From positions 5,132,356-5,196,355 of the forward strand of contig NC_090943.1 of the NCBI RefSeq assembly GCF_040807025.1: a DNA stretch of 64,000 nucleotides, written 5' to 3'. Position 1 is the stretch's first letter. Each line of letters starts with the position of its first letter. This document shows, piece after piece, positions 47,369-58,869 of this stretch. Source of the stretch: Struthio camelus (taxonomy: Eukaryota; Chordata; Aves; Struthioniformes; Struthionidae). The position numbers and the translations under genes are program-made. Under the pieces are notes generated by a model. The model worked only from the letters and a program-made list of their open reading frames with translations. It had not been told where the DNA came from and searched no databases.

Positions 47369-47458
47369 CAACCTTGCTTCATACATCTCCTTCAGATCCG
47401 TGACACCAGAGACACCGTTGACTATGTTGATCAGATCTTCACTGAGTATAAAGAGAAC
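47369..47458 (-). other. Exon-like island, unassigned (90 bp)
   Basis: On the minus strand, a 90 bp stretch open in phase 0 lies between acceptor TATACCCAG and a perfect GTGAGT donor. It would encode 30 residues beginning VLFILSEDLINIV and ending KEMYEARL. I do not recognise the protein. The acceptor has a weak pyrimidine tract. The plus strand over the same bases also reads as a charged, protein-like peptide (IRDTRDTVDYVDQIFTEYK) that could, at a stretch, be compared with a retroviral Gag homology region. Coincidence is a serious possibility. Confidence 0.18.
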
Positions 47459-49112
47459 CTGGGTATACAAAGATGCTATGCACTTCTGTGACTCAAATTA
47501 TTAGCAAAATCGATCATTATTTTCCCCGGAACAAGAACAGAGCAGGGTGGCACTGGGGAAGCAGTAGGAAGACCAGCCAACTTTACCTACTCTGACTGTA
47601 GTAAATGCATAAGTTGCAGATGAGAGCAGATTACAGATTCTTGCGGAGAGGAACTATTACAAACAGAATCAGTTTCCTGGTGGCTGTGTTTCACTGGCAA
47701 ACACTATATTTAGCACGTGATCAGCAGCATACATACCAGTAAATCTACATAACCTGAGGAGCCTCGTTCTACATTTAGTTACTTTAGAAATGAAAGACCT
47801 ATGAGGCCCAAGTATATAGGCACATGTAGGCAAAATGTCTGCAAGCCCTTGAGCTAGGATATGTTCCTTTCCATGCCGAAAGGAACCGCCACAGTGGTTC
47901 ATGCTGTGCAATTTGGGCTTGCACGGCCATGGTAAAAGAGGGCATAGATATTTGTTACACATTTGGCACCTTGCAAATCCCTTTCGATCTGCATGTGAAA
48001 GGACCAAAAACTCTGAAGGTTACTTTTTAGGAGGGTGGCTTTAAAGGAAATGCAATGACCTCCACTGTGAAGACGACCCACCTTCTCTCTATCATATATT
48101 ACTTTCAGAATTACTTTCAGAAATTGCCTGTCTTCCTCCACCAACTATAGAAGGACACCAGGTGATTAGCTTAAACTTGATATTTAACTTCTAAATGACT
48201 TAAGCTAGGTGAAAACGATCCCGCTCTATGTCTTAGTGAGTATCACAGATCAAATGAGAAACTGAATCCAAGCCTTGTGATGTCCATAGTCTTGAGATCA
48301 AGTCTTTCCTTTTTCTCAAGAGAGCAGAGAAGGGGTTATCTTCAGACAGCTGACAAACAGCACAACAGGTGCTACTCATCCTTTGTGCTCACCAACACAG
48401 CCCCTTAAGCCCCCTTGGTGATCCAGCTTTCCTTCTATCCACTGTCTTATCTCTCTTTTTATTAGAGGTACTACCTGCCTGCCCATTTCTGAGTAGGCAA
48501 GAAGCATAACTACAAGCATTTGTGCACTGTTGAAGGTACAGTGTACAGTATCATCCCTACGCTTTTGTGGACACTGTAATTCACTGTAAACACAATCCAG
48601 GCTTTTGCTGAGCGCACTTATGATTATGGCTTCCTTGGGACCACCCAGCACCTTGCAATGTGAGTCCATATGTGGCCACTCATTGGTTGACCACATCCCC
48701 CTTTCCCCGTCACCTTTTGTCCTTCTCTTCTTTATTTCTCATTTACATCAAACAGATCCTTTCTGTCTTTTTTTCCAAGTTTAAAAATCCTGTTCATTAG
48801 AAGCCAGCATCAGATGCCAAGAGTGAGAGTAAGTCTTTAGTATGGCTTGTTATATTCTGTTCTCATCTCACCTGTAAAGAATGGTCCCTATCATATTCCC
48901 TGCTATTTTTCCATTTCTTTGTGCTACTGTAAGGCAATAGGATTTAAGTGTTTATTGCACACAACTTTGTCCTCTATAAGAGCCCATTAGAACCTCATTG
49001 TCTGACACTGAAGACGTTCACATTGATTCATTATGCTGCATCAGGAAATAAAATAGCGATCCTGGAAGAAAATGAGCTTTTCTAGAGCTTGCTGTAGTGA
49101 TTTAAGACTTAC

Positions 49113-49241
49113 TTATTCCTGTGTCCAGTGCCATCCCTGCACTGCACACTCGTCGTCCCACAGGTAAGCTCTGGTCAGGGTCATTGTTCAGCAGAGAGTC
49201 TAACATGCTCACATTGGAGTGATTTAAAATAAACCAGCCGG
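49113..49241 (-). other. Exon-like island, unassigned (129 bp)
   Basis: A minus-strand stretch open from acceptor TGTCAAAG to a perfect GTAAGT donor, entered and left in the same phase (one base carried over). The peptide includes NVSMLDSLLNNDPDQSLPVG, then RRVCSAGMALDTG. It cannot splice directly in frame to the 47.4 kb island, so another exon would be needed between them. No match to MINDY4, the expected mammalian neighbour, that I can see. Confidence 0.15.
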
Positions 49242-52149
49242 CTTTGACAGAAATAGATCACAAATGTGCGTTTTGTCCTATCTCAGCTATCTGGGTAGAA
49301 ACTTGCCTTTAATGGATGGTAAAAGACGGCTGGAGAGAAGCCCACTACAGCTAATGTGGCGTAAAGAGAGCTGGACCGCACCCTTAATTTGTGTATTGTC
49401 ACATTCATTCCCTCCACTGAATGAAGGCAGGGATAATTATACCCCCCATCAGAGTGTGCCAAGCTCTCAGTAACTCCAGACTAAGTATTTATATTCCACT
49501 GTAAAAGTTTGCAGTTGGTTTTACATAACACGGTTTTCCAAGCTTTCTCCTTCCAGTGGGACCATCAGAATACCTGCAAGTGGTGCAAATACTATATTTT
49601 TAATGTGTTCATTATCATTTAGACAATTGCAGTATATAACCATTTAAGTATTGCCTAGATACGTTAAATTCCCAGAAAGTGAATTAAAAATAATAACAAA
49701 AACACTGGCACATGCCATGAAATTGCTTTAAAGGAAAAAGGAGATTCAAAGAAACAAAGCTTGTATGGCAAAAGCCTAAGTAAAATCAAGTCAGAACTAT
49801 GTATATTAATTTAAAATGTCAATACCTTGTTCACTCTTATATCTTTGATTCTCACTTTGAGACATGGGTTATGTGACAGGAAGCTTTGTGTATCTTCAAT
49901 CAGGGTGCCAAAATGGGGAGGAGGGCCATTTTCAATGGGTAAGATTTTCTAAACAAGGAAGAAACATAGGGATAACGGGACAGGACTCATCACCTATCTT
50001 CCCTAAAATGAACACGGGATTCAAATAGCATTCTTTTCCCTCCTGCAGCAAATCTCATACCCCCAGGATTACTGCCATAATGTGGAAAGCATATCCACTG
50101 GCCATGGCATAAATCGAAAAGGAAGAAGACTCTGTCAGTAATCATCTGCCATGGAGGTAGAAGAGGCATGGTTCACTGACTTTCAGAAGAGGTGGATCAG
50201 ACCCAGAAGGAGTAGGATGGAGACTCACTTTCTTAGCAGGTAGGGGTGGCAGACCCCCTTTTTCCATGGCTAGGCAGCAGGAGTGGTGGGAATCTCCTAT
50301 CGACTCCCCTCTGCAGGCCTGAGAAAAGCCTTCTAGTCCAGCAGCATCCAGCAGAATTACTCAGGGAATGACTATCAGCTCCCAAGACATTTCTGAAGCA
50401 AATATTTAGTCCCTCTCCACCGTTCTTTGCTCCAAGCTTGGAAAGAAGGAACCATCAGAGGTGGAAATGCATGTAATGACTAGAGACTTAGCAATTTGCT
50501 CCTAGAAAGCTGTGTATCCTAGAAGGATGTGTCACTGCTAGGCTAGCCATATGCAATACAGAAGAGCAAAAGAAGCTAAATAATAGTCCATAAATTAAAT
50601 TCGCACCAGTAATCAATGCACTTTGTCATAACAGCTGAATCACCAGTGGAAGGAAGACAAAGAATGAGACATGAATAATAGAATTTGGCAGGCTTAGGTA
50701 ACTACATACCTTGAACAAGTGGGTCAATTGTATAAACGCAAACAGTATCTAAGAGGGCTTCTCACATTCTCTGATCTGGAGCCAGTCACCTCTCAAGCTT
50801 CTTAAGGCACAGTCGGACTTCTTCCAAACTCAGGGACAGTTGCTGATGCTTCAGAGCAAGGGCATTTCTACTAAAAAAGCATCCACATATCTGGATCAGG
50901 GTGTGATCCTGTTGGCCTCGGTTATCCACCACCACAGGTTCAGATAAGTGAAGAGGTGGGGAGTGGAAGATAACAATCAAGGAAATGAGCATTGCAGAGT
51001 TTATCTGAGCTGTGTGCATATTATAATTATACTAGGATAGAAAGTGGTAGAAGGAAAAATGGTAGGCTGTCAGAGAGAAGGGATCTGAATGGAAACAAAT
51101 GAAAAAGGAACAGCTGGACTTTGTTTCTTGCATATGAAGGCAGGGATTTGGCAGGCGGTGTTGCACAAACTCTCTGAGATGCAAACACTAGCTGAAGCCG
51201 AGCAGGTCTAGCGACACAGCTGCTCTCCAAATCAAAAGTCTCTTAACACCTTTTGTATCTGCATGGAAAAGTTCCTGTGTTGCTTAAAACACGAGCCCAG
51301 TGCTTGAGCTCTGGCCTTCTGGAAATACCAAGCCTGCCTTCCAAAGTCCTCTTGGTGGCATATAAATACAAAAAATAATGACAACTTTGGTCTCAACCAT
51401 TCTGTATCTCTGTAAAGGTCATTGAATTACTATCATCATTTTTGCTCTTACAAACAGTGAATTGCAATGTGTGAAAACAGCAGTTCCCCCCTCCCCTGAC
51501 TGAAACCCCATGACAGGGACTGGGATTTCTATAGACTCTGAGTCAAGCTGTTTAGAATATTGGTTATACCTTCCTTCCTTCTTCTTCTCCCCTTGTCCCA
51601 CTGTGAGAAGCCTGGGATGGGACTGAGAAGGGCAGTAAATATACAAATTGCACAATTTCACACCAGTTGAATGCATGGTCTTCAACAATGTTGCAGATGC
51701 TATTTTTTTCCAAAGGCCTGACAGTTTGCATCATTTTCTTTACATTTGACCTGTTCCACTCTTAAAAAAACCAATAAGACAGACTCGTTAGTAACACATT
51801 TGCGAAGACAGAAAGAAGAAAGTAAAGTAGATTGCAGTATTGCTTGTCATCTGGATAGCCCGAACATGTAATAAGACGTAAGATTTGGATGCAAAGTTTC
51901 GGTGCCTCATCCTATCCAAAAACATAGCTGAACTCAAATGCATAAAGGTGCAGAAATGCTAGTGTATAGTTTCACTTTGGGTTTTCATCTACCAAAAAGC
52001 TACATGTGAAGCCTACCAGAAGATTTCTGCAGCATCTCAGGGAAATCAGTATGATAGTTCAAGGTAGAACCATTGAAGCAGCATAAGGCTGCAAATGAGG
52101 CAACTATGCCTCTGCCTTTTTTGCAATAAGCTGAATAAGTTAAGCTTAG

Positions 52150-52520
52150 ACTTTACACTGAAAATCTGTTCAGCTGCCCTGTATTTGATTTGCAGGTCCT
52201 CTCTGAACTTTCTCCAGTGTTCAGATGTGTACATCAGAGCTGGAAACATTTTACAAGTGTTTTTAATGGTGCAGTTTACAGAGGCAAAGTCACTTCCAGG
52301 CTTCTCCTGAATGTCCTCCTTGTGCATCCAAAAGTTACATTGGTCTTTTTTCTGTAACAGTTCATGCCGAGACAGTTCTCAATGCTGACTTCCTTCTGTT
52401 TGCCAAACAAACGTCTCCCTTCCCACACGTAGAACCTGCAGTCCTGTCTCCCAGACATAGTATCCTGAACTTCACTTTATTAAAACCAATAGGATTGGAA
52501 AGTGAATATGTAGGTATTTC
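52150..52520 (-). mobile_element. Decayed CR1-like LINE fragment, antisense
   Basis: The order CTCTCTGAACTTTCTCCAGT, GTGCAGTTTACAGAGGCAAA, TTGTGCATCCAAAAGTTACA and, near 52468, GAACTTCACTTTATTAAAAC parallels antisense CR1 internal sequence. Similarity is patchy, so both identity and limits are tentative. Confidence 0.45.
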
Positions 52521-55500
52521 CTTTTCTCCTGTCCTGCTGCTTATTTACTAATCTGCCTGTGTTACGATATCAGCAAACTGAACTAACAAAGATATTATAT
52601 ACTCATGGGGTGGTTGCTAAACATTGTTTTCTCTCTTAGGTGCTTTCCTGAAAACCTGAGGGCTTGAAGGATACCTGGGAAATTGGGTGATAAAGTTATT
52701 TGTTGACATAGTAAATCACTTCCAGAAGAGTGTCTTCTGCTGACCATGTGAGCTTGTTTATGCTTGAGGAAGGATCCTTCTTTCTCTAATAAGGGAAATA
52801 GGTAACGGTCCTTCTGTTGGCTCACGGAAGAATGTGCTGTCTAGACTCTCCATTTTTTTAAACACAGTCTATCGTTTTGCTATAAGCATAATCTGTCTTT
52901 CTTAACCAATTTTGGAGGCCTTTTTAGATCTGTCTGATGACTGCTGAGTTTAAGCAAAACAATTCTCACTCCTTTCCTTTTTATCTGAATACCTCTTGGC
53001 AGGTTCTTGCAGACTGTTCTCCTCACATGGTTTATTTATTACTTCTGGTTTCGAAGGTATGCTTTTTTTTTTCCCCCAAGCCTCCAGTTCTTAATCTTGC
53101 AATGTTCTGTGGTCTCCCCTTATGTCTCGACTCTTTGCCCTCCTTATGTGGAATCTGCATCAGTATTGGCAAAATCCAGAAGATTCCTCTTCATCCCTTC
53201 ACAGTCTTTGCAAGATGGTCAGCAGTTCATCAACACCACGCTTTTTGTATTCCTTTAGGATTATCAGCTTGAAGGGACACACTTTGGCTTACCTCAAAGT
53301 TTGCAAGATTTTCTGTAGGAATCTTCAGGACAAAAGCTCTAGTACGAATCATGCAGCAACTTGTGCTAAGTCAGACTAGCAGAACACCTAGCCTGTGGAG
53401 TGACTTCTCTGGCGCACTGCACTTTATTTACACGGCTTGAAGACTGGGTGAGAAACAGCTGCATTCAAACCTCACGCTCCTGCTTTTCTGTATGCTCAGC
53501 AGTGCTGCAAAACTCTGCAGCAGTTCCAGTGTTATGGGCTTCGTTTACGGTGAGAATGAGTCAGGGCAATGTAAGACCTTGAGATGTAGGGGCATGGGGT
53601 CTGACAGTGCAGTTGAGGCCCAGCTGAAATGGATGACACTCTGATCACTCACTTGCATTGGCTTTTCCCAGCATAAATGCTTACAGTGTCTCGTTCTAGC
53701 CTTAACATCTAGGCAAGAAGGGGAAAATTACATATAACACTTGAGTCCTAAATGATAAATTTCTTTTATAGCTACATGAGCTTTTGCCAACACAGTGGTG
53801 GGTACGGTTTGGTCTGAATTGCCCAGAGAGCACATACACAGCCAATTACCTAAGGTCTCAATATCTTTGGCAGGAAGAGCATAAATAATGTTTCTCCTAG
53901 GATAACATGTTCTCAGATTGTTTCTCCACTGTATTTTCTGCACATATGTTTCCCATCAATAGCAGATGGGGAAGTCTTACCAAGAGCGCTTGTATATCCA
54001 CTTTAGAGATGTGAAAAGGAGAAAAACAAAAGATTTCTAACACTGTCTTTGATTCTGGTTTGATACCCTTCTGGTCTACCTCATGCTTCATTACAGTTGT
54101 ATATGTGTTAGAATATACGGTGCCTAAGCAGTACAGCTGTGGGATAGAGCTAAGTATAGACTAGCTATTCACTGTAGGCTATTCAAGAGATCTATGTGGG
54201 GTTGGCAGACATGAAAAAAGACTTATGCACTCTTTTGGAGTGGTAGCTGAAGGCCACATAGGATGAATCACAGTACCCAAAATCTCACCTTAGATATTTA
54301 ACATAGGATTATCTGCAATGCAGTTCAGTTCAGTAAACACAGGCGTTTAGACCAGCTACGTCATCCTGCCTGGCCTCCAGAGGACTACCATATACATGCA
54401 GGACTGCCACAGTCTCGTTGCAGGATTAGAAACCTAATTCAAGGTGTACAATGATGACTTATATCAGCACTTACCTAATGTCTCCCCCTCTACATCTTAG
54501 CTCTGCACGGCCTCATTTTGCAGAACAGATTCAGCTGCCATGCCTATGCAGGTGAGCCTGCGCAAGGCTCTACTGTGAAATCTCAGCCTGCTCAGTGTGG
54601 CTTCCTCTCTTCAGCTCCCTTGCAGGAACTAGATAAAAGCTGCAGAGTTCCATGGGGAATACTTAAATTCCCAGGGCACTGGGAGAGACTGTCCTGGCAC
54701 TAGCCATCCCACCTTACCCCATTAAATCTACTACTAGAAATAACTGTTTCTGTCCATTACAAAAGTGCAGGTCTCATGTGGGCTCTCATCATCCTTTTGT
54801 CTCAGAACTTAACACACGCATCCTTACCTTGCTGCTACATATCCCAAATTTTCCTCCACCTTTCTTTACCGGGGAGCTCTGCATATGTCATCTTTTGCCT
54901 TTGATCCCTTACCTCACTCCTTTTCTATCACATGAAATATAAACTACTTATTTTCAGTTTCAGAGCCCTTCATTGAAGATACTTAACTTCTTTTCATTCA
55001 CTATTAACAAGCTGATACAAAGATTTAAGCAGGTAGTGAGGCCAGACCTCTCTACATATTCCTTTCATTTTTGAGTAATCTCTTCCTAGGCTTTTTTCCC
55101 AGGTTATTCTTTACATCATACACAAGGAATGTTACATAAGTTCATTCAAAACATTTTTGTTGTTCTTTACACGCCTCTCTGAAGCTAACTTTTACTGTGA
55201 TGCCTACAAAGCACATGACAACACATACTCTGTGCTGAGTTGTGAAACATCCATCCCGTGCGTGTCTGGCCATTAATATTTTGTAGGGCAAGACTAATCT
55301 TACCTAAACGTAGATTTCTACAAACAAGGCAAGCATATGCAAGCTAGTTTCCCCAGGGTCACACCAGTGGAAGCATGCTGATATCAGTCCTTGTGACCCA
55401 AACACCTTTGCCCATAGGGAGATGGATCCTCTCGCTTGAGATGCCTCATCTTGTTCCATTAAGCGTAAGTTCAGATTAGGATCTTTCGTTTTCTAGTGCA

Positions 55501-55532
55501 TAAGTAAGGACAGACAAGTCCCATCCTTAAGA

Positions 55533-55555
55533 TTTGTTTGTTTGTTTGTTTGTTT
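55533..55555 (+). repeat. (TTTG)n microsatellite
   Basis: About five and a half TTTG units. Confidence 0.9.
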
Positions 55556-56054
55556 CCTCTTTCTTTGCAAAGCTGTCCAGATCCACATATCCAACAGTTT
55601 TATCCCATTTTAGACCACTAACTATGCAAACAAGTGGCTCTCCGGCCATATTCACAGAGACGCCCTGGTCTGTTTCGATTGTTTCAAATCTCTGTGATAG
55701 TAACATCAACAGCTTCCGTAAAAAAGGATTTTTATTTTGTTACACATTTTCAAAGGGCCAGTAACTGCCAGAAACCCAGGGAATATGACCTCACATAGTT
55801 TCAGTTCATGTGATATATTCGCCCAGAATTTTGAGGAAAGACTGCGTAGGATTGTGATTGAAGTATGTCCTAATGGAGTCTCTTTTTTTCTCTAGGAATA
55901 TATTGTCCTGTTATTGGTGGCCTTATAATAACTTTTCCAACGACCAGCTAAGAAATCGCGAGATGGTCACATGTCTTAAGCTGAACACATAACAAATACA
56001 TATGTTGAAAAATGTGTTATTTCTGAAAAATCTGTGGAGTTGTTTGGAACCTAA

Positions 56055-56078
56055 TTTTTTTTTTTTTTTTTTTTTTTT
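56055..56078 (+). repeat. Poly(T) tract, 24 bp
   Basis: Uninterrupted run of T just to the left of the candidate inverted-repeat element at 56.14 kb. It could be the reverse-strand poly(A) of a retrocopy, but I see no recognisable retrocopy next to it. Confidence 0.9.
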
Positions 56079-56135
56079 AAATAAGGGGCTATTCCTGGTG
56101 GGGTTCAGCTTGCAAATTCAGAAGTCTCAATTTGC

Positions 56136-56550
56136 ATGTCTGCATGTAAACTAGGTGCCTAAGCTCCCCTTACACTCAATGGAGATCTGGGTTTCAATTC
56201 AGTTGCCTTCATACAGGCATCAAGTTGGCATATTTTCGTGTCAAGGGCATTTGAGATTCTCCCTCCCACCTGATCATCATTTGCCAGTCCGTAAACTTGT
56301 AGGTCTTCTGTCACAGCCACCATTTCCATGTAAATATCTCCAATATTCTGGGGAATCTCAAATGGCACTAGATTTTATATTTAGGCAACTGAATCAATTA
56401 GTAAAGGCAATGGAGCTAAGCAGTATTTCAGCGTATTCTATAGAAAATGCATATATTTGGTCAGCTGAATCATCTTCTAGACTCCACTATAAAGACCAGA
56501 TATTCACAGATTGTAATGGGAGATGGGACAAACAGTTCACATGCAGACAT
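56136..56550. mobile_element. Candidate inverted-repeat element (MITE-like)
   Basis: ATGTCTGCATGTAAACT at 56136-56152 and AGTTCACATGCAGACAT at 56534-56550 are inverted copies matching at 16 of 17 positions and flank about 380 bp. The left arm continues into AGGTGCCTAAGCTCC, a motif seen elsewhere in the window. The layout suggests a non-autonomous DNA transposon relic. No target-site duplication is evident and I cannot name a family. A 137-codon open frame (56155-56568, plus) overlaps it and is probably chance. Confidence 0.4.
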
Positions 56551-57179
56551 CTAGATGTAAGCATCTAAATATTAGTGTCTTAATTTCTGAAGTGAAACCC
56601 AGCCCATATTCCTGGGCAACTTGCTTTGTGCTATGTCATCTGAGTCCTATTATATTTCCTGATAAGACATAGCTGGAAATAATGGCTGGAAAAAATAAGT
56701 ATGCAAGAAAAATACCAAATACTTGTCACATGTTCTTTCATAGCACATTTTTTGTTTTTGGAAGAAAAAGGTTTGGAAACCTTGCAAGCAAAGTGTAATC
56801 AGAATACATAAGATTTTGTTCAACAGCCCAACGTTACAGAAAATTCCAATTATACACAAAACTGAAAGGGTCATTTTGAAAGGGTTAGTGTTTTTCTTGT
56901 TCCAAGAAACTTCTGAGAAATAATACTTGGACCTAAATATTGAAAAAGTAAATACATTCACTCCAGAATGTTATGGGTCTGTTTTAATTGTAATATTTAG
57001 ATATTCTGTGCTTGCTTACTGCAGTATTTTTATAGTCTTTTCTCCCACTTGGATTTAGATCTCTTAAAAGTAAAGAGTTACTTATTACACATGGAAATAT
57101 GTTCTAGGAACTGACAACTTTCACTATTAGAAGTTGTTAATTATATTCCATTTAAATTAGTTTTTTCTTTCATTTTGTT

Positions 57180-57420
57180 CCATCCTCCTGGTTATACTCC
57201 ACCGTGTTAATCGTGCAGAATGCCTTTTCCTCTGCAGCATTTACTCCTGTCATTACTTTAAGACTGCTTTTATACCCTTCACCCATTTTTGAATTACTTT
57301 ATTTATAAAGCTTCATTTTTATCATAAATCTTAGCCCTTTTCGTAGCCTTTGCAATTTCTCTGAATCCTTTCCAGCCCGCCTCCATCTAAATGTTTCACA
57401 CGAAGAAGAATGTAGTTTGA
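57180..57420 (-). mobile_element. Possible LINE (CR1/L3-like) relic, antisense
   Basis: Pyrimidine-rich sequence including GTAGCCTTTGCAATTTCTCT and GAATCCTTTCCAGCCCGCCT resembles the antisense body of CR1-clade LINEs. Too diverged for a firm call. Confidence 0.3.
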
Positions 57421-58830
57421 AATAGTTGTTCCAGCCACAATATGTCATATATAAATATTAAGAAAAAAGAAATCTTTTTCTGTGGATCCTCTGTCTGTAT
57501 TTTAGGATTATGATGTTGCTATTTCTGCACACTCAGAATATTTTACTATTTGATAAACATGATAAGTCTAAGTGCACTAGTGCTGAGTTACATCAGTTTT
57601 GTGTTCTGTTCTATAAGAAGCTGTATCTATTCTGAAGAGAAATGAGAGGTTCTGCATAACGTTTTCCATCATGGATTTACAGTCCCGTTTGGCAAAGTAA
57701 TATACCAGTTATTCATAAGAACAAAAACACAGTGAACTCAAAATATCCAGTCTATTTTTTTTTTTCTTACCACAGGCTAAAATTAGAATAAAATAATCGG
57801 CTAGATATAAACTTGGTGAACTTACAGTTCCCAGCTGCATTTTTCCTTTACCACCTGAAAATATGAAGCTAACCGTCATGGGTCAGATTTTGAACCTACT
57901 TACCCAGATGTAAATAAGCAATAACTCTGTCAAAACTGGGAACATATAGAACGTAAGAATAGTAAGTTGGGACCCCTACGTAATATTACTGGCCAGCATA
58001 GATTTTTCCAGCACAATAAATGGAAATGATCCAAGAGAAGAAAACAATGAAGCTATCTGTGGTGGTGTACTGTGAAAGAATAACAACAGACAAAAAAACA
58101 ATATTGTAAAGGGTTTTGGAGAAAGCAGCTGGAGTTATAAGACTACCCTTCTTCCAACGCATTTGTGAAGCTATAATCAATGCTCTAAAAATCAGAGCAT
58201 TAATAGGTTTATATAATAACATATTCCAAATCCCAGTTCTTCTCTAAGCTATTGTCAGCTTCACCCTGCTTGAAGTATGGACATGTTGGCCCCTGGCCTT
58301 TGATGCATGCCTAAAAGTATTCTTTAAAGGTGGCCCTTCTCAGTGCGATTCACCCATACGCTACAAACTGCAGATTCATGGCTAGCATTTCTGTCACTGA
58401 CCACAGCAGACCATGGTCTACAGCAAAGCCTATACTCACAGAGGCTAAATAGCATATGAGCTTACTTTAGGGCAACACAACAGCACACTAATAATATACT
58501 AAATCCTACCATGCCATGTGGCAAGCCCACCCTCTGTCTTAAGTCTGATAGTATAGCAGATCGCCTTGTGTATGGCCACAAGAGCCGCGGTTTGGGACCC
58601 AAGCCTTTGATTTACAGGAGACATAACTTTTTTAACTATTGTTATAACAACTGACACCAGTTGCAGGGCAGATAATCAAAGTCTTTCCGTCTTTCTTTCT
58701 TCTTGCACTTCTTGTTAAGTACCCATAAAAAGTTAAGTTACAGTAAAATAGTCGTAAAAGTAACATCTATGATGACAATGCATGGAAACTGAATCAGAGG
58801 AAAAAGACAAAAAAAAAGTCTTAGAAAATG

Positions 58831-58869
58831 AGGAACAGAAATGGATCAAAAACAAGGAACAGAAATGGA
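58831..58869 (+). repeat. 15-bp direct repeat, 24-bp period
   Basis: AGGAACAGAAATGGA occurs at 58831-58845 and 58855-58869. Confidence 0.85.

Noticed and set aside
48376-48696. 106-codon minus-strand frame that looked like a retroelement protein at first sight
   Set aside because: No reverse transcriptase, protease or integrase motif, and no terminal repeats around it.
56155-56568. 137-codon plus-strand open frame
   Set aside because: It coincides with the candidate inverted-repeat element and has an equally open antisense frame; no protein resemblance.
56845-56870. Minus-strand sequence reading V-Y-N-W-N, briefly compared with the MINDY4 C-terminus
   Set aside because: Only a few residues match, with a stop just upstream and no splice context.
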